Source of the DNA: Acetivibrio clariflavus DSM 19732
GTDB taxonomy: Bacteria > Bacillota > Clostridia > Acetivibrionales > Acetivibrionaceae
Direction: 5' to 3'
Length of the DNA stretch: 64,000 nucleotides
Assembly: GCF_000237085.1 (NCBI RefSeq)
Contig: NC_016627.1
Location: 1,612,001 to 1,676,000, forward strand
Below the pieces are notes generated by a model. That model was not told where the DNA came from, ran no database searches, and saw nothing but the letters and a program-made list of their open reading frames with translations. The translations under genes and the position numbers were made by a program. Shown piece by piece: positions 54,467-64,000 of this stretch. Every line of letters starts with the position of its first letter. The first letter of the stretch is position 1.

Positions 54467-55409
54467 AATTCTCCACCAAAGTAATTTTAATTGCCTGAAG
54501 AATGGATCTGATTATTTCTTCGGGTGAAATCTTTTTTAATCGAGCTTCCTGTTTTAATACGATTCTGTGGGAAAGTACAGGTACTGCCATGTACTTTACG
54601 TCCTCAGGCAATACAAAACTTCTGCCATTATAAAAAGCCCAAGCCTGTGCAGCACGAAATAATGAAAGGGAAGCCCTCGGGCTTGCACCTAAGCTTATAT
54701 CCCCATGGTATCTGGTTTTGTCGACTATTTCTACAATATAATCGCTTATTGTTTTGTCAACAAATACTTGTTTTACTTTGTGCTGAATTGAAATTATATC
54801 TTTACCGGAAGCAACAGGCATTAGCCCATGGACCGGGTTGGAAATCTGAAATCTTGCAAGAATTCGACTTTCATCCTCTTTTGAAGGATAACCTATTGAA
54901 ACTTTCATAAAAAAACGGTCAAGCTGAGCTTCAGGAAGAGGATATGTACCAAGGTATTCTATGGGATTTTGGGTTGCCAGAACCATAAACGGCTTTGGTA
55001 CATAGTAAGTTTTTCCGTCAACTGTAACCTGTTTTTCTTCCATAACTTCAAGCAGGCTTGACTGTGTTTTGGGTGAAGTTCTGTTTATCTCGTCTGCTAA
55101 AATAATATTGCTCATAATACTCCCAGGATGAAATTCAAAGGTCCCTTCCTTTTGATTATACATTGAAAAACCTGTTATATCCGACGGCAGTATATCAGGA
55201 GTAAATTGTATTCTCTTAAAGGAAGCATCGATTGATTTGGACAAAGAAGATACGAGGGTGGTTTTGCCTACCCCCGGTACATCTTCTATTAAAACATGCC
55301 CATCACAAATAAGGGATATCAATATAAGTTCAATTACATTTTTCTTTCCGATTATTACATTTTCCACATTAGCAACAATTTTTTTTAAAAGTCTTACCGA
55401 CTCATCCAT
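54459..55409 (-). CDS. MoxR-type AAA+ ATPase
   Basis: 316 aa, cytoplasmic AAA+ chaperone-like ATPase. Walker A is EDVPGVGKTTLVSS, Walker B is ILADEINRTSPKTQSSLLEVMEEKQVT, sensor 1 is LATQNPIEYLGTYPLPEAQLDRF, and sensor 2 is GASPRASLSLFRAAQAWA. It is the first gene of the moxR-DUF58-transglutaminase operon. MoxR proteins are thought to remodel or load cofactors into von Willebrand A-type partners, which fits its DUF58 neighbour. A perfect palindrome lies about 80 bp upstream. Confidence 0.93.
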   Translation of the reverse strand: MDESVRLLKKIVANVENVIIGKKNVIELILISLICDGHVLIEDVPGVGKTTLVSSLSKSIDASFKRIQFTPDILPSDITGFSMYNQKEGTFEFHPGSIMSNIILADEINRTSPKTQSSLLEVMEEKQVTVDGKTYYVPKPFMVLATQNPIEYLGTYPLPEAQLDRFFMKVSIGYPSKEDESRILARFQISNPVHGLMPVASGKDIISIQHKVKQVFVDKTISDYIVEIVDKTRYHGDISLGASPRASLSLFRAAQAWAFYNGRSFVLPEDVKYMAVPVLSHRIVLKQEARLKKISPEEIIRSILQAIKITLVENYG

Positions 55410-55486
55410 AATATGTCTCCTTGCTTAATTTTATGTACTCATTAGTATTATAAATCAATCTGTCCATAAATCAATGGAAGGTTGTC

Positions 55487-55502
55487 CCACAATATATTGT
55501 GG
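55487..55502. promoter_or_regulatory. 16-bp perfect palindrome upstream of moxR
   Basis: CCACAATATATTGTGG, 78 bp before the moxR start and 38 bp after the ldh stop. The form fits a dimeric-repressor operator for the moxR operon. No T-tract follows, so it is not a clear terminator for ldh. Confidence 0.4.
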
Positions 55503-55540
55503 CTAAAATGTAGATGAAAACCGTTAACTTCAACCTGTGG

Positions 55541-56491
55541 TTATAAGTCAAGTGTTTTGATGACACTTTTGAGTGCTTCACCGGATTTTTTCAGTAATTT
55601 GTTTTCTTCATCGCTAAGTTCCACATTAAGTATTCTTTCTATTCCGTTTTTATTTACAATTGTAGGGACGCTTAAGCATACATCCTCGATACCGTATTGT
55701 CCTTCTAAAAGACTCGAAACTGTAAGTATGGAATTTTCGTCTCTTACAATGGCTTCTACAATTCTTCTTACTGCAAGGGCAACTGCATAATAGGTAGCAC
55801 CCTTTTTCTTTATTATTTCATAGGCTGCATTTTTCACATTCTCATATATGATCTTCCTGGATAGCTTGTCTTTGCAGCCATGACATTCATCGCAATACTT
55901 GTCCACCGGAATACCGGCAATATTGGCAATACTCCATGTGGCAACTTCGGTATCTCCATGTTCACCCAAAATATAGGCGTGAACATTTCTTGGATCAACA
56001 CCGGTATGCTCTCCGATAAGGTATCTGAATCTTGCACTGTCTAATACAGTTCCTGAGCCGATAACCTTGTTTTTAGGAAAACCCGAAATTTTATATGTAA
56101 CATAAGTGAGTATATCAACGGGGTTTGTAACTACAAGAAGTATGCAGTCGTTATTGTATTTTATAACTTCACCTACAATTCCTTTGAAAATTGCAGTATT
56201 TTTATGTACCAGATCTATGCGGGTTTCTCCTTCTTTTTGATTGGCACCGGCTGTAATAATGACAATATCGGAGCCTTTGCAGTCACTGTAATCTCCATTG
56301 TATATTTTTACAGGTCTGACAAAGGGCATTCCGTGATTCATATCCATTACTTCGCCTTCTGCCTTATCCTTGTTTATATCTATTAACACTATTTCCGATA
56401 CAAGTCCGCTTGTCATCAAAGTATATGCTGTAGTCGAACCAACAAAACCTGCGCCTATTACTGTTACTTTTTTAATTACTTTATCATTCAT
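55541..56491 (-). CDS. ldh: L-lactate dehydrogenase
   Basis: Reduces pyruvate to L-lactate with NADH (316 aa). The NAD loop is [14 protein letters not shown]. The specificity loop [12 protein letters not shown] carries Gln, the lactate-type residue, not the Arg of malate dehydrogenase. [13 protein letters not shown] supplies the substrate Arg and [12 protein letters not shown] the catalytic His. ATG 56491 (MNDKVIKK) lies 8 nt after GGAGGG; the in-frame start at 56512 includes that ribosome site. I see no Rex-type operator that I would defend. Confidence 0.95.
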   Translation of the reverse strand: MNDKVIKKVTVIGAGFVGSTTAYTLMTSGLVSEIVLIDINKDKAEGEVMDMNHGMPFVRPVKIYNGDYSDCKGSDIVIITAGANQKEGETRIDLVHKNTAIFKGIVGEVIKYNNDCILLVVTNPVDILTYVTYKISGFPKNKVIGSGTVLDSARFRYLIGEHTGVDPRNVHAYILGEHGDTEVATWSIANIAGIPVDKYCDECHGCKDKLSRKIIYENVKNAAYEIIKKKGATYYAVALAVRRIVEAIVRDENSILTVSSLLEGQYGIEDVCLSVPTIVNKNGIERILNVELSDEENKLLKKSGEALKSVIKTLDL

Positions 56492-56975
56492 AGTAGTTTC
56501 CCTCCAGTCCATTGTGCTAGCGTTATTTTAAGCATCATATAATTATTCTGAATTTTGCAAACATCAAAAATACAGTTTGTTTTTCATCAAATGTCGGCTT
56601 ATGCAGAATAATATATCGCAAACAAGGTTAAAAAATTATAATTGCAAGTTTTAACGTTACACGCTGAAAATCTTTTAATTTAAAATTAACTTATTATTAT
56701 ATTATACCTTATACTGCAAAATGTAAAACATATTATAGCAATTTTTTCAAAAAACTAAACGGAACTTATATTTCATGACTGGAATTGATATAATATTCCA
56801 GTTGCACTTAAATTGTCTTATTATTTTTTTGAAAAGACTTGTAGATGAATCAATTTAGAATTAAAATTTTAGTGATATTGCTTTACTGACTTCGATAATC
56901 TTAATGCGGAATTATTTTATAGCTTTTTTGATAACAATTAATATTCATTAAATAATATTTATAGGGGATAGGACT
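56492..56975. other. Divergent intergenic region ldh/cinA with an inverted repeat
   Basis: About 480 bp, AT-rich. ACTGGAAT (56778-56785) and ATTCCAGT (56795-56802) form an 8+8 inverted repeat around TGATATAAT, with no T-tract, so an operator or a hairpin in an RNA leader is possible. No ORF with a ribosome site and no confident promoter is seen. Confidence 0.45.
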
Positions 56976-58220
56976 ATGGATGCTGAAATTTTAGCTGTGG
57001 GAACGGAACTTTTAATGGGACAGATTGCAAACACTAATGCCCAGTATATATCACAGAGGTTAAACGATATTGGAATAAATGTATATTATCACAGTGTTGT
57101 GGGAGATAACCCCGTAAGGCTCAAATCAGCTCTAGAATTGGCTTTAAAGCGCTCTGATGTTGTTATAATGACAGGAGGATTGGGGCCTACCCAGGATGAT
57201 CTGACAAAAGAGACCGTTTCCGAAATTATGGGTAAAAAACTTGTACTGCACGATGAAAGTCTGAAAAGAATAGAGAATTATTTTAAAAGGTTAAACCGGC
57301 CTTTAACGAAGAACAATATAAAACAGGCATATCTTCCTGAAGATTGTTTGGTAATAAAAAACGATAACGGTACAGCTCCAGGCTGTATCATAGAAAAGGA
57401 AAATAAAATAGTTGTAATGCTGCCGGGACCTCCTTCCGAAATGAGGCCCATGCTTGATGACACTGTTATACCTTATTTTAAGTCGAAATCGCAGGAAAAA
57501 ATTGTATCCAAATATTTGAGAATATTTGGTATAGGAGAGTCTTTGCTTGAAGAGAAGTTAATGCACCTTATTGAAAAGCAGGATAATGTGACTATAGCAA
57601 CCTATGCAAAAGAAGGGGAAGTCACCATAAGAATAACCAACAAGAGTAATGATGAGGCTGTGGCTTTAAGGGAACTTGCCCATGTAGAGGAAGAAATTGC
57701 AAAAGTAGTGGGCGATGCTTTGTACAGTGATGAAGACAAGGAATTATATCAGATAGTTGGAGAAATGCTGATTAATAAAGGAATAACCATAGCTTTTGCT
57801 GAATCTTGTACCGGAGGGCTTATTAGTTCTGTAATTACGGATATACCGGGAATTTCTGCTGTATTTGACCGGGCAGTTGTGTCCTATAGTAACAAATCAA
57901 AGGTTGAAAATCTTGGTGTTAAGCAGGAGACTCTCGATAAATTCGGGGCAGTGAGCAGAGAGACTGCCGTCGAAATGGCTGAAGGTATAAGAAAGGTGGC
58001 TGGGACCGATTTGGGACTTTCGGTTACCGGAATTGCAGGACCGGGTGGAGGTACCGAATTTAAACCGGTGGGATTGGTTTATATTGCTTTAGCCTCAAAA
58101 AACGGAACTGCATGCAAAGAATTAAGGCTTGCCGGAAATCGGAGAAAGATTCGAAACTATACGGTACTGAATGCTTTTGATATGATTAGAAGATGGCTAA
58201 TGAATGAAAGCAATAATTGA
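56976..58220 (+). CDS. cinA: CinA-like protein (NMN amidohydrolase type)
   Basis: 414 aa in two domains. The N-terminal MoCF-biosynthesis-like domain (1-170) has [20 protein letters not shown] and [15 protein letters not shown]. The C-terminal CinA domain (about 255-410) has [32 protein letters not shown] and [12 protein letters not shown] and may deamidate NMN. The family is linked to pyridine nucleotide recycling and, in streptococci, to competence with recA, which lies two genes downstream here too. The start is ATG after AGGGGATAGG. Confidence 0.93.
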   Translation: MDAEILAVGTELLMGQIANTNAQYISQRLNDIGINVYYHSVVGDNPVRLKSALELALKRSDVVIMTGGLGPTQDDLTKETVSEIMGKKLVLHDESLKRIENYFKRLNRPLTKNNIKQAYLPEDCLVIKNDNGTAPGCIIEKENKIVVMLPGPPSEMRPMLDDTVIPYFKSKSQEKIVSKYLRIFGIGESLLEEKLMHLIEKQDNVTIATYAKEGEVTIRITNKSNDEAVALRELAHVEEEIAKVVGDALYSDEDKELYQIVGEMLINKGITIAFAESCTGGLISSVITDIPGISAVFDRAVVSYSNKSKVENLGVKQETLDKFGAVSRETAVEMAEGIRKVAGTDLGLSVTGIAGPGGGTEFKPVGLVYIALASKNGTACKELRLAGNRRKIRNYTVLNAFDMIRRWLMNESNN

Positions 58221-58324
58221 TAAAGATAAATTATCAAGTGTCGAAATATCTTGGCCGATAAGTCAAATAATAAGGTGAATTGCTTATTTAATTTTATACT
58301 CAATATAAAGTGGAGGAAATGCTT

Positions 58325-59896
58325 TTGAAAAATACACAGGACAAAAAGCTGACAGGTGCTGCGATTATTGTCATGTCTTCCATAGTTTTAAGCCGGTTAA
58401 CGGGGTTTATAAGGGAAATGCTTGTACCAAGCTTGATTGGGGTTAATATGGTGTCCGATGCCTATACCCTTGCCTTTAAAATTACCGGTTTGATGTATGA
58501 TCTGCTTGTGGGAGGTGCAATATCGGCAGCTTTAATTCCGGTGTTATCGGGATATATAGCAAAAAAAGATGAAGAAAATGGTTGGAAAGCCGTTGGGACT
58601 TTTATTAATGTCGCAATAGTGGCAATGATATGCGTTTGTTTTGTGGGGATTGCTTTTGCACCTCAATTGGTAACCATAATGGCTCAAAACAGCGATAATG
58701 TCAATATACCCCTTGCAGCGGAAATTACCAGAATACTGTTTCCGTCAATAATATTTCTTATGATGGCGGGACTGTCAAACGGTGTGCTGAACTCATATCA
58801 AAGATTTGCGGCTGCAGCCTTTGGGCCTACCTTATATAATATGGGAAGTGCACTGAGCATTTTTTTGTTTGCTAAGAGCAAATGGGGCGTAAAGGGTATT
58901 GCCTTTGGAGTTATGGTAAGTTCCTTTGTTTATTTTATATTTCAGTTTTCTTTTGCCCGCAAAAATTTTAAATTATACAGACCAAGGTTCTATTTGAAAC
59001 ACGAAGGGTTTAGAAGGCTGATTAAACTCTCGGTACCTTCGTTAATGTCCTCGGCGGTTGTTCAGATAAATGCAATAATAACATCTTCGTTTGCACTGCA
59101 GTTTTTTCCGGGCAGTCTTACGGCATTAAACGCTGCGGACAGAACATGGCAAATGCCCTATGGCGTGTTTGCCCAGGGGATGGGAATAGCCATGCTTCCA
59201 AGCCTTTCATCCTATCTTGCTGTGGGGAAAGTGGAGGAGTATAAAGATACTTTGATGAAAGGGATAAAATCGGTATTGTTAATAACAGTTCCTGCAGGGG
59301 TTGGTTTTATTGTTTTACGGGAACCTGTAATAAGAACTATGTTCAAGTTTACCAGCCAGGTTAGTGAAGAAACGGTTAAACTCACAGGGAGCATATTGAT
59401 GTTTTTCTCTATTGCTCTGCTCAGCCAATCCATTGTAACAATTTTAAACAGAGCGTTTTATGCAGACAATGATACAAAGACACCCCTTATCATAGGAATA
59501 GTCAGTATTATTCTGAATTTAATATTAAGTACTTTATTCATGAAGTATACCAGGCTTGGAGTAAGCGGCATGGCACTCTCTTATTCAACGGTAAGTGCTG
59601 TAAATGCTGTTTTGCTTCTGGGAATGTTAAATAGAAAAATGAAGGGTATACACCTGAAAAAACTTGTTAAATTTCTTGTTAAGGTTGTCCCGGCTGCTGT
59701 GGCAATGGGGATTGTTCTATATTTCCTTAACCTTGCAGTACCCGGCGACTCAAATTCGAAAATTATTCAAATTGTAAACCTGATGTTTGAAATATCAGTG
59801 GGGGTACTGGTATATTTCACCTTTGTTCTGATATTGAAGGTTGAGGAGGCAGAAAACTACAAAAATGCGTTTTTGGCTAAATTAAAAAGAAAGTAG
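58325..59896 (+). CDS. murJ: Lipid II flippase MurJ (MviN)
   Basis: About 523 aa with 14 predicted membrane helices, flipping lipid II across the membrane for peptidoglycan synthesis. Family motifs are SRLTGFIREMLVPSLIG near the start, LVGGAISAALIPVLSGY, and AADRTWQMPYGVFAQGMGIAMLPSLSSYLA in the middle. The start is TTG 58325, 8 nt after GGAGG. The in-frame ATG 58319 is only 2 nt from that site and GTG 58310 precedes it. It lies between cinA and recA with no terminator seen before it. Confidence 0.92.
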   Translation: MKNTQDKKLTGAAIIVMSSIVLSRLTGFIREMLVPSLIGVNMVSDAYTLAFKITGLMYDLLVGGAISAALIPVLSGYIAKKDEENGWKAVGTFINVAIVAMICVCFVGIAFAPQLVTIMAQNSDNVNIPLAAEITRILFPSIIFLMMAGLSNGVLNSYQRFAAAAFGPTLYNMGSALSIFLFAKSKWGVKGIAFGVMVSSFVYFIFQFSFARKNFKLYRPRFYLKHEGFRRLIKLSVPSLMSSAVVQINAIITSSFALQFFPGSLTALNAADRTWQMPYGVFAQGMGIAMLPSLSSYLAVGKVEEYKDTLMKGIKSVLLITVPAGVGFIVLREPVIRTMFKFTSQVSEETVKLTGSILMFFSIALLSQSIVTILNRAFYADNDTKTPLIIGIVSIILNLILSTLFMKYTRLGVSGMALSYSTVSAVNAVLLLGMLNRKMKGIHLKKLVKFLVKVVPAAVAMGIVLYFLNLAVPGDSNSKIIQIVNLMFEISVGVLVYFTFVLILKVEEAENYKNAFLAKLKRK

Positions 59897-60073
59897 AAGC
59901 TGAAAGAGAGAATAGTTTTACAGTGATTGAGATTACTGATAGCATTCCAGGTGTATTGAAGAATACAAAAAATCCTGTTTATGTAAAAAAGATTTTCTAG
60001 TGGATGGAAAGGAGAATTTCTTTTTTTGCAGAATATTATACCAAAAATTAAATATGGAAAAATACAAAATATG

Positions 60074-60102
60074 TTGACTGGCAACAATGAGTAGTGTATA
60101 AT
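60074..60102 (+). promoter_or_regulatory. Sigma-A promoter of recA
   Basis: TTGACT (60074-60079), a 17-nt spacer and TATAAT (60097-60102), 46 bp before the recA ATG. This is near-consensus. Confidence 0.88.
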
Positions 60103-60109
60103 AAAAACA

Positions 60110-60121
60110 GAACACATGTTC
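60110..60121 (+). promoter_or_regulatory. LexA (SOS) box of recA
   Basis: GAACACATGTTC, an exact GAAC-N4-GTTC palindrome as bound by Gram-positive LexA, about 8 nt downstream of the -10. LexA bound here would block the promoter until DNA damage. I found no second copy in the window. Confidence 0.85.
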
Positions 60122-60147
60122 GATGTCTTTGTTAGGAGGATGAAGAG

Positions 60148-61206
60148 ATGATTGAAAAGAAAAAAGCATTGGAGATGGCCTTGGGTCAGATTGAAAAGCA
60201 GTTTGGAAAAGGTGCAGTTATGAGATTGGGTGAAAATACCCATATGAATATAGAGACGATACCTACCGGTGCCATGGGACTTGATATTGCCTTAGGAGTC
60301 GGAGGTGTTCCCAGAGGCAGAATTGTGGAAATATTTGGACCTGAGTCTTCAGGTAAGACAACTGTTGCACTGCATATAATAGCAGAGGCTCAAAAAGCCG
60401 GAGGAGAGGCAGCGTTTATTGATGCTGAGCATGCATTGGATCCTGTATATGCGAAGAATCTCGGTGTTAACATAGATAATCTGATTGTATCGCAGCCTGA
60501 TACAGGGGAACAGGCTCTGGAAATTGCAGAAGCTCTGGTCAGAAGTGGAGCCATAGATGTAATTGTAATAGACTCGGTTGCAGCGTTAGTTCCAAAAGCA
60601 GAAATAGACGGTGAAATGGGAGATGCCCATGTTGGGCTTCAGGCAAGGCTTATGTCTCAAGCATTAAGAAAGCTTTCGGGGGTTATAAACAAATCAAAAA
60701 CAACAGCTATATTTATAAACCAGCTTAGGGAAAAAGTCGGTATTATGTTTGGTAATCCGGAAACTACCCCGGGTGGAAGAGCATTAAAATTCTATTCATC
60801 GGTGAGACTTGATGTAAGGAAAATTGATTCTATAAAACAAGGTACCGAAATTATTGGCAGCCGAACAAAAGTTAAAGTGGTAAAAAATAAAGTTGCACCA
60901 CCTTTTAAAGAAGCTGAATTCGATATAATATACGGAAAGGGAATTTCCAAAGAAGGCAGTATCTTAGATGTTGCAGTGAATTTGGATATTGTAAATAAAA
61001 GTGGTGCATGGTTTTCATACAATAACCAAAAAATCGGGCAGGGAAGAGAGAATGCAAAGCAGTTCCTTATGGAAAATCCTCAGATATTAAATGAAATTGA
61101 GAATAAGATAAGAGAAAATTATAACCAGGCTTTTGTAAAAAGTATAGATGCTCATATTGAAGATGATGAAGATGAAGATTTTGATTTAGATATGGAGAAT
61201 AAATAA
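60148..61206 (+). CDS. recA: Recombinase RecA
   Basis: 352 aa. RecA forms filaments on single-stranded DNA for homologous recombination and triggers LexA self-cleavage. Walker A is GPESSGKTT (about 67-75), Walker B is [13 protein letters not shown], the L2 region is [22 protein letters not shown], and the C-terminus is strongly acidic ([11 protein letters not shown]). The start is ATG after TTAGGAGG. Its own promoter and SOS box precede it and a terminator follows. The length is normal and no intein is present. Confidence 0.98.
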   Translation: MIEKKKALEMALGQIEKQFGKGAVMRLGENTHMNIETIPTGAMGLDIALGVGGVPRGRIVEIFGPESSGKTTVALHIIAEAQKAGGEAAFIDAEHALDPVYAKNLGVNIDNLIVSQPDTGEQALEIAEALVRSGAIDVIVIDSVAALVPKAEIDGEMGDAHVGLQARLMSQALRKLSGVINKSKTTAIFINQLREKVGIMFGNPETTPGGRALKFYSSVRLDVRKIDSIKQGTEIIGSRTKVKVVKNKVAPPFKEAEFDIIYGKGISKEGSILDVAVNLDIVNKSGAWFSYNNQKIGQGRENAKQFLMENPQILNEIENKIRENYNQAFVKSIDAHIEDDEDEDFDLDMENK

Positions 61207-61220
61207 AGTATATCAGTGTA

Positions 61221-61250
61221 GAGGGGCTTTTAGCCCCTTTATTTGTTTGT
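61221..61250 (+). terminator. Terminator after recA
   Basis: AGGGGC - TTTTA - GCCCCT, then TTATTTGTTTG. A short GC-rich stem with a T-rich tail. Confidence 0.8.
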
Positions 61251-61523
61251 TAATAAGTTCGCTGCAGCTCGCCAGGTCTTTTATCATGGCAACAGTTTAT
61301 AGATCTTGAAGGTAACTGTTTCTAAATAACTTTTTTTAACGATTGTCACCTTTTTTAACTTTACAACTTATCTTTATTATGATATAAAGATTATTAAAAC
61401 TTTTCATTATTGTTTTCCCGGCATTATGACAATAAATAGCAATTAATAGAAGGAGTTGAAGATAAAATATAGTAATAACGGTTAATAATTGGATTAAAAA
61501 AATTAAGTCAAGGGGGTATTGTG
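61251..61523 (+). other. Intergenic region between recA terminator and hflK
   Basis: With the recA tail this makes just over 310 bp without a gene. It is AT-rich, with no ORF carrying a ribosome site and no promoter I can defend. Confidence 0.4.
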
Positions 61524-62489
61524 ATGGAAGTTATAGATATAAAGCCTAAAAAAAGAATACCTAAAATACCTGTTAAAGCTATAGTGGTTGCCGGTTTGAT
61601 ACTGGTATTATTAATTATTGTCAGCAGTTCATCCTATACGGTAAATGATCAACAGCAAGCTGTAGTGCTTACTTTCGGAAAAGTAACCAATGTTGTAGGT
61701 GCCGGCATACATTTTAAATTACCTGACCCCATACAATCAGTTATAAAAGTACCTGTGCAAAAAACTCAGAAACTGGAATTAGGGTATAGAAGCCAATCTG
61801 ACGGTAATTATATTTCGATAGATCAAGAATCTAAAATGATTACTGGAGACTTTAATATAATTAATATTGATTTTTTTATTGAGTGGAAGATTTCCGATCC
61901 TCAAAAATATTTATTTTCATCTGCTGACCCAGAAGGGATTTTGAGAAATACGAGTCTAAGTGCAGCTAGGTCTGTTGTTGGTTCCTCAACCATAGATGAG
62001 GTTTTAACAAGCGGCAAGGTTGCCATACAAAGCGAAATAAAGGAAAAAATTATGAGCTGTCTTGATGAATATGATATAGGAATTCAGGTGATTGATGTAA
62101 AAGTACAGGACTCCGAACCGCCTACAGATGCTGTAAAACAGGCGTTTCAGAATGTTGAAAATGCTAAGCAAAGCAAGGAGACGGCTATAAACGAAGCAAA
62201 CAAGTACAAAAATTCAGAGCTTCCGAAGGCACAGGCAGAGGCCGATAAAATAATAAAAAATGCTGAATCGAAGAAAGAAACAAGGATTAATGAAGCAAAA
62301 GGTCAGGTTGCAAAATTCCAAAAGATGTATGATGAATACAAGAATTATAAGGATATAACAAAAAAGAGACTGTATCTTGAAGCAATGGAGGAATTGCTTC
62401 CGGGTATTACAGTCTATATTGAGAATACTTCGGGACAGATACAGAAGATTTTACCGCTCAAGCCTTTTAATGATAAGGGGGACAATTGA
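61524..62489 (+). CDS. hflK: HflK-like SPFH/band 7 protein
   Basis: 321 aa. One N-terminal membrane helix (AIVVAGLILVLLIIVSSSSY) is followed by the SPFH/band-7 domain (VNDQQQAVVLTFGKV ... GAGIHFKLPDPIQSV). A long charged helix rich in Lys, Glu and Ala (about 205-275) packs these proteins into cages. In E. coli HflK-HflC surrounds the FtsH protease; no ftsH is in this window. ATG 61524 lies 7 nt after AGGGGG. hflC begins 1 bp after the stop. Confidence 0.88.
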   Translation: MEVIDIKPKKRIPKIPVKAIVVAGLILVLLIIVSSSSYTVNDQQQAVVLTFGKVTNVVGAGIHFKLPDPIQSVIKVPVQKTQKLELGYRSQSDGNYISIDQESKMITGDFNIINIDFFIEWKISDPQKYLFSSADPEGILRNTSLSAARSVVGSSTIDEVLTSGKVAIQSEIKEKIMSCLDEYDIGIQVIDVKVQDSEPPTDAVKQAFQNVENAKQSKETAINEANKYKNSELPKAQAEADKIIKNAESKKETRINEAKGQVAKFQKMYDEYKNYKDITKKRLYLEAMEELLPGITVYIENTSGQIQKILPLKPFNDKGDN

Positions 62490-62490
62490 T

Positions 62491-63354
62491 ATGAAAAAGA
62501 TTGTTATTCCGGTAGTAGTATTTTTAACCCTTATATTGATTCTAACGGGTGCTTATATTGTTAAAGAAGATGAATATGCTTGTATAAAGAGATTTGGTAA
62601 AGTCATAGATATAAAAGACTCAGCCGGGTTGTATTTTAAAGTACCTTTTTTAGACAGTAAATTTGAGCTTCCAAAGAAAAAAATTTTGTATGATTTACAG
62701 CCGTCGAATGTTTTGACAGAAGATAAGAAAGCCATGGTTGTAGACAATTATGTAGTGTGGAAGATTAGCGATCCTTTGGAGTTTTATAAATCGGTAGGTC
62801 TTGTGTCAGAAGCTGAAAAAAGAATAGATGCAGCAGTATACAATGCAGTTAAGAACACAATGGGTACATTGAAGCAGAACAGTATAATAAATGAAAAGCT
62901 TTCCGCAAGAGGGGAGTTTAATGCAACGGTTAAGGAAGAAGTGGCAAATCAAATTAAACATTACGGTATTGACATTATAGATGTTAAAATAAAAAAGCTT
63001 GACTTGCCCATTGAAAATGAGGAATCGGTTTATAAGAGAATGATATCCGAAAGGGAAAAAATTGCTGAGCAGTTTATTGCCGAAGGAGAATATGAAGCAC
63101 AGAAAATTAAAAACGAAGTGGATAAGGAAGTAGCCATATTGATTTCTCAGGCTAAGGCAAAGGAACAGGAACTTTTAGGTGAGGGAGAGGCAGAATACAT
63201 GAAGATTTTGGCCGATGCCTATTCCGGTGAAAAGATGGAGTTTTATGAATTTATAAGGTCCCTTGAAGCAATGAAAACTTCCTTAAAAGGGGAAAAAACT
63301 CTTGTACTTCCGCTGGATTCACCGATTACAAAATATCTTATAAGCGATAAATAA
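62491..63354 (+). CDS. hflC: HflC-like SPFH/band 7 protein
   Basis: 287 aa. The N-terminal helix IVIPVVVFLTLILILTGAYIV is followed by the band-7 domain (VKEDEYACIKRFGKV, AGLYFKVPFLDSKFELPKK, VVDNYVVWKISDPLEFYKSV). The helical tail ends AKAKEQELLGEGEAEYMKILADAYS as in HflC. ATG 62491 follows GGGGGAC; an open frame upstream overlapping hflK is not supported. It forms a two-gene operon with hflK, closed by a strong terminator. Confidence 0.9.
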   Translation: MKKIVIPVVVFLTLILILTGAYIVKEDEYACIKRFGKVIDIKDSAGLYFKVPFLDSKFELPKKKILYDLQPSNVLTEDKKAMVVDNYVVWKISDPLEFYKSVGLVSEAEKRIDAAVYNAVKNTMGTLKQNSIINEKLSARGEFNATVKEEVANQIKHYGIDIIDVKIKKLDLPIENEESVYKRMISEREKIAEQFIAEGEYEAQKIKNEVDKEVAILISQAKAKEQELLGEGEAEYMKILADAYSGEKMEFYEFIRSLEAMKTSLKGEKTLVLPLDSPITKYLISDK

Positions 63355-63379
63355 TCGGTTTGCTGCTTTTAGTTTTTAA

Positions 63380-63430
63380 AGAACTGCCAATAAAGTATGA
63401 ATTTCAACTTTATTGGCAGTTCTATTTTTA
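63380..63430 (+). terminator. Terminator after hflC
   Basis: AGAACTGCCAATAAAGT and ACTTTATTGGCAGTTCT form a 17-bp perfect stem with an 8-9-nt loop, followed by ATTTTTATG. Confidence 0.9.
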
Positions 63431-63571
63431 TGAATATTTTTATGACAATGTATTCATAATATGATTATTAAAATCAATTTCCAACAGAGGTGTATAAACT
63501 GAATTTAGGCTAATAATTTACATTAAATCGGTACTTAACAAATAAATACATATTTCTAAGGAGTGGGTTTT

Positions 63572-64000
63572 TTGGCAGATATCAAAAAACTGATAAAAGA
63601 TTGGTTTACCTTTAAAGAACCTGAAAAATTTGAAAAATTTATACTTAAAGAAAAAGAAAGTGAGACAAGGGATCATAGAGAAGATAACGACTCGGATGAG
63701 AAAAAGGTTGAATCTGAAAAAGGACAATCAGAAGGCAATAGTGAGAATATAAAAAGAAATGAGAGCACCGGATCTAAAAAGAGAGGTATAAAATCGCAGT
63801 TTGCACCTATTATGCAAATTGGTGCAAAGGATAACAAGAAGGAAGAAAAGTGCGAATGTGAAGACAATGAAAAGAAAGAAAAAGAGGAAGAGCAAAAAGA
63901 TGTCAGTTCAATGACAAAAGTTAGTAAAAAACTGTCAGATAATATTGCATATCTAAAGCAAAAATATACTGTACCGGCTAGTGCTGATGTAGTTATAAGG
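63572..64000 (+). CDS. Spore germination protein, GerA family (N-terminal part, cut by window edge)
   Basis: The frame opens at TTG 63572, 9-11 nt after AAGGAGTGG, and runs to the last base (143 codons). The first about 110 residues are a charged Lys/Glu/Asp-rich stretch. It then reads SKKLSDNIAYLKQKYTVPASADVVIR, the characteristic opening of GerAA-type germinant-receptor A subunits (LSxNxxxLKxxxxxSxDVVIRxF). These inner-membrane proteins respond to nutrients in the spore. The identity rests on about 30 residues, and the membrane part lies beyond the window. Confidence 0.7.
   Translation, partial: MADIKKLIKDWFTFKEPEKFEKFILKEKESETRDHREDNDSDEKKVESEKGQSEGNSENIKRNESTGSKKRGIKSQFAPIMQIGAKDNKKEEKCECEDNEKKEKEEEQKDVSSMTKVSKKLSDNIAYLKQKYTVPASADVVIR

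Noticed and set aside
55541-56491. Malate dehydrogenase
   Set aside because: The specificity loop has Gln (NQKEGETR), the lactate dehydrogenase residue, not Arg.

Overview
The window looks like a chromosomal segment of an AT-rich, endospore-forming clostridium. The gene order fits this: tepA-ylzJ-spoIIIE, rny-ymdB-spoVS and yqfC-yqfD-phoH-pgpH-ybeY-era-yqzL-recO are conserved Firmicutes blocks. SpoVS, YqfC/YqfD, a PdaA-like deacetylase, a coat-like protein and the start of a GerA-type germination protein mark a spore former. A relative of Clostridium (Acetivibrio) thermocellum is my best guess, but that is inference from protein flavour, not from a search. I saw no tRNA, rRNA, CRISPR array or prophage.

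Layout. 1-10.9 kb is housekeeping and sporulation: tepA, ylzJ, spoIIIE, a YgiQ radical-SAM enzyme, folD, an ABC-type ATPase half lacking a P-loop, rny, ymdB and spoVS with a sigma-H-like promoter. 11-14.1 kb holds two secreted proteins, one with a copper-amine-oxidase-type stalk domain and one with a decayed von Willebrand A fold. 14.3-17.2 kb is an IS66-family element with recognisable ends and a frameshifted fourth ORF. 17.2-31 kb is accessory: asd, a MATE transporter, a coat-like protein, a DUF3343 protein, an RmlB-like enzyme with an altered catalytic triplet, three DUF881 paralogs, an unsecreted carbohydrate-binding module, and a mannose-1-P guanylyltransferase/mutase fusion whose mutase half has lost key residues.

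31-40 kb is the sporulation/RNA/ribosome block ending in recO. Behind recO, on the opposite strand, lies a clear cyclic di-GMP-I riboswitch aptamer with no gene downstream of it in sense. It is divergent from a PilZ-domain c-di-GMP receptor gene at 40.9 kb and is the most unusual feature of the window. 41.8-50.4 kb carries a cysteine desulfurase-thiI pair, a VanW protein, a DUF2225 protein, an AIR-synthase-like protein, an O-antigen-ligase-like membrane protein that seems to start at ATT, and glyA. 50.6-56.5 kb is on the minus strand: a moxR-DUF58-transglutaminase operon and L-lactate dehydrogenase. 57-64 kb carries cinA, murJ, recA (near-consensus promoter plus a LexA box), an hflK-hflC pair and the first 143 codons of a gerA-type gene.

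Starts were set by Shine-Dalgarno spacing. Many genes use TTG or GTG, and two (rny and the O-antigen-ligase-like gene) appear to use ATT.
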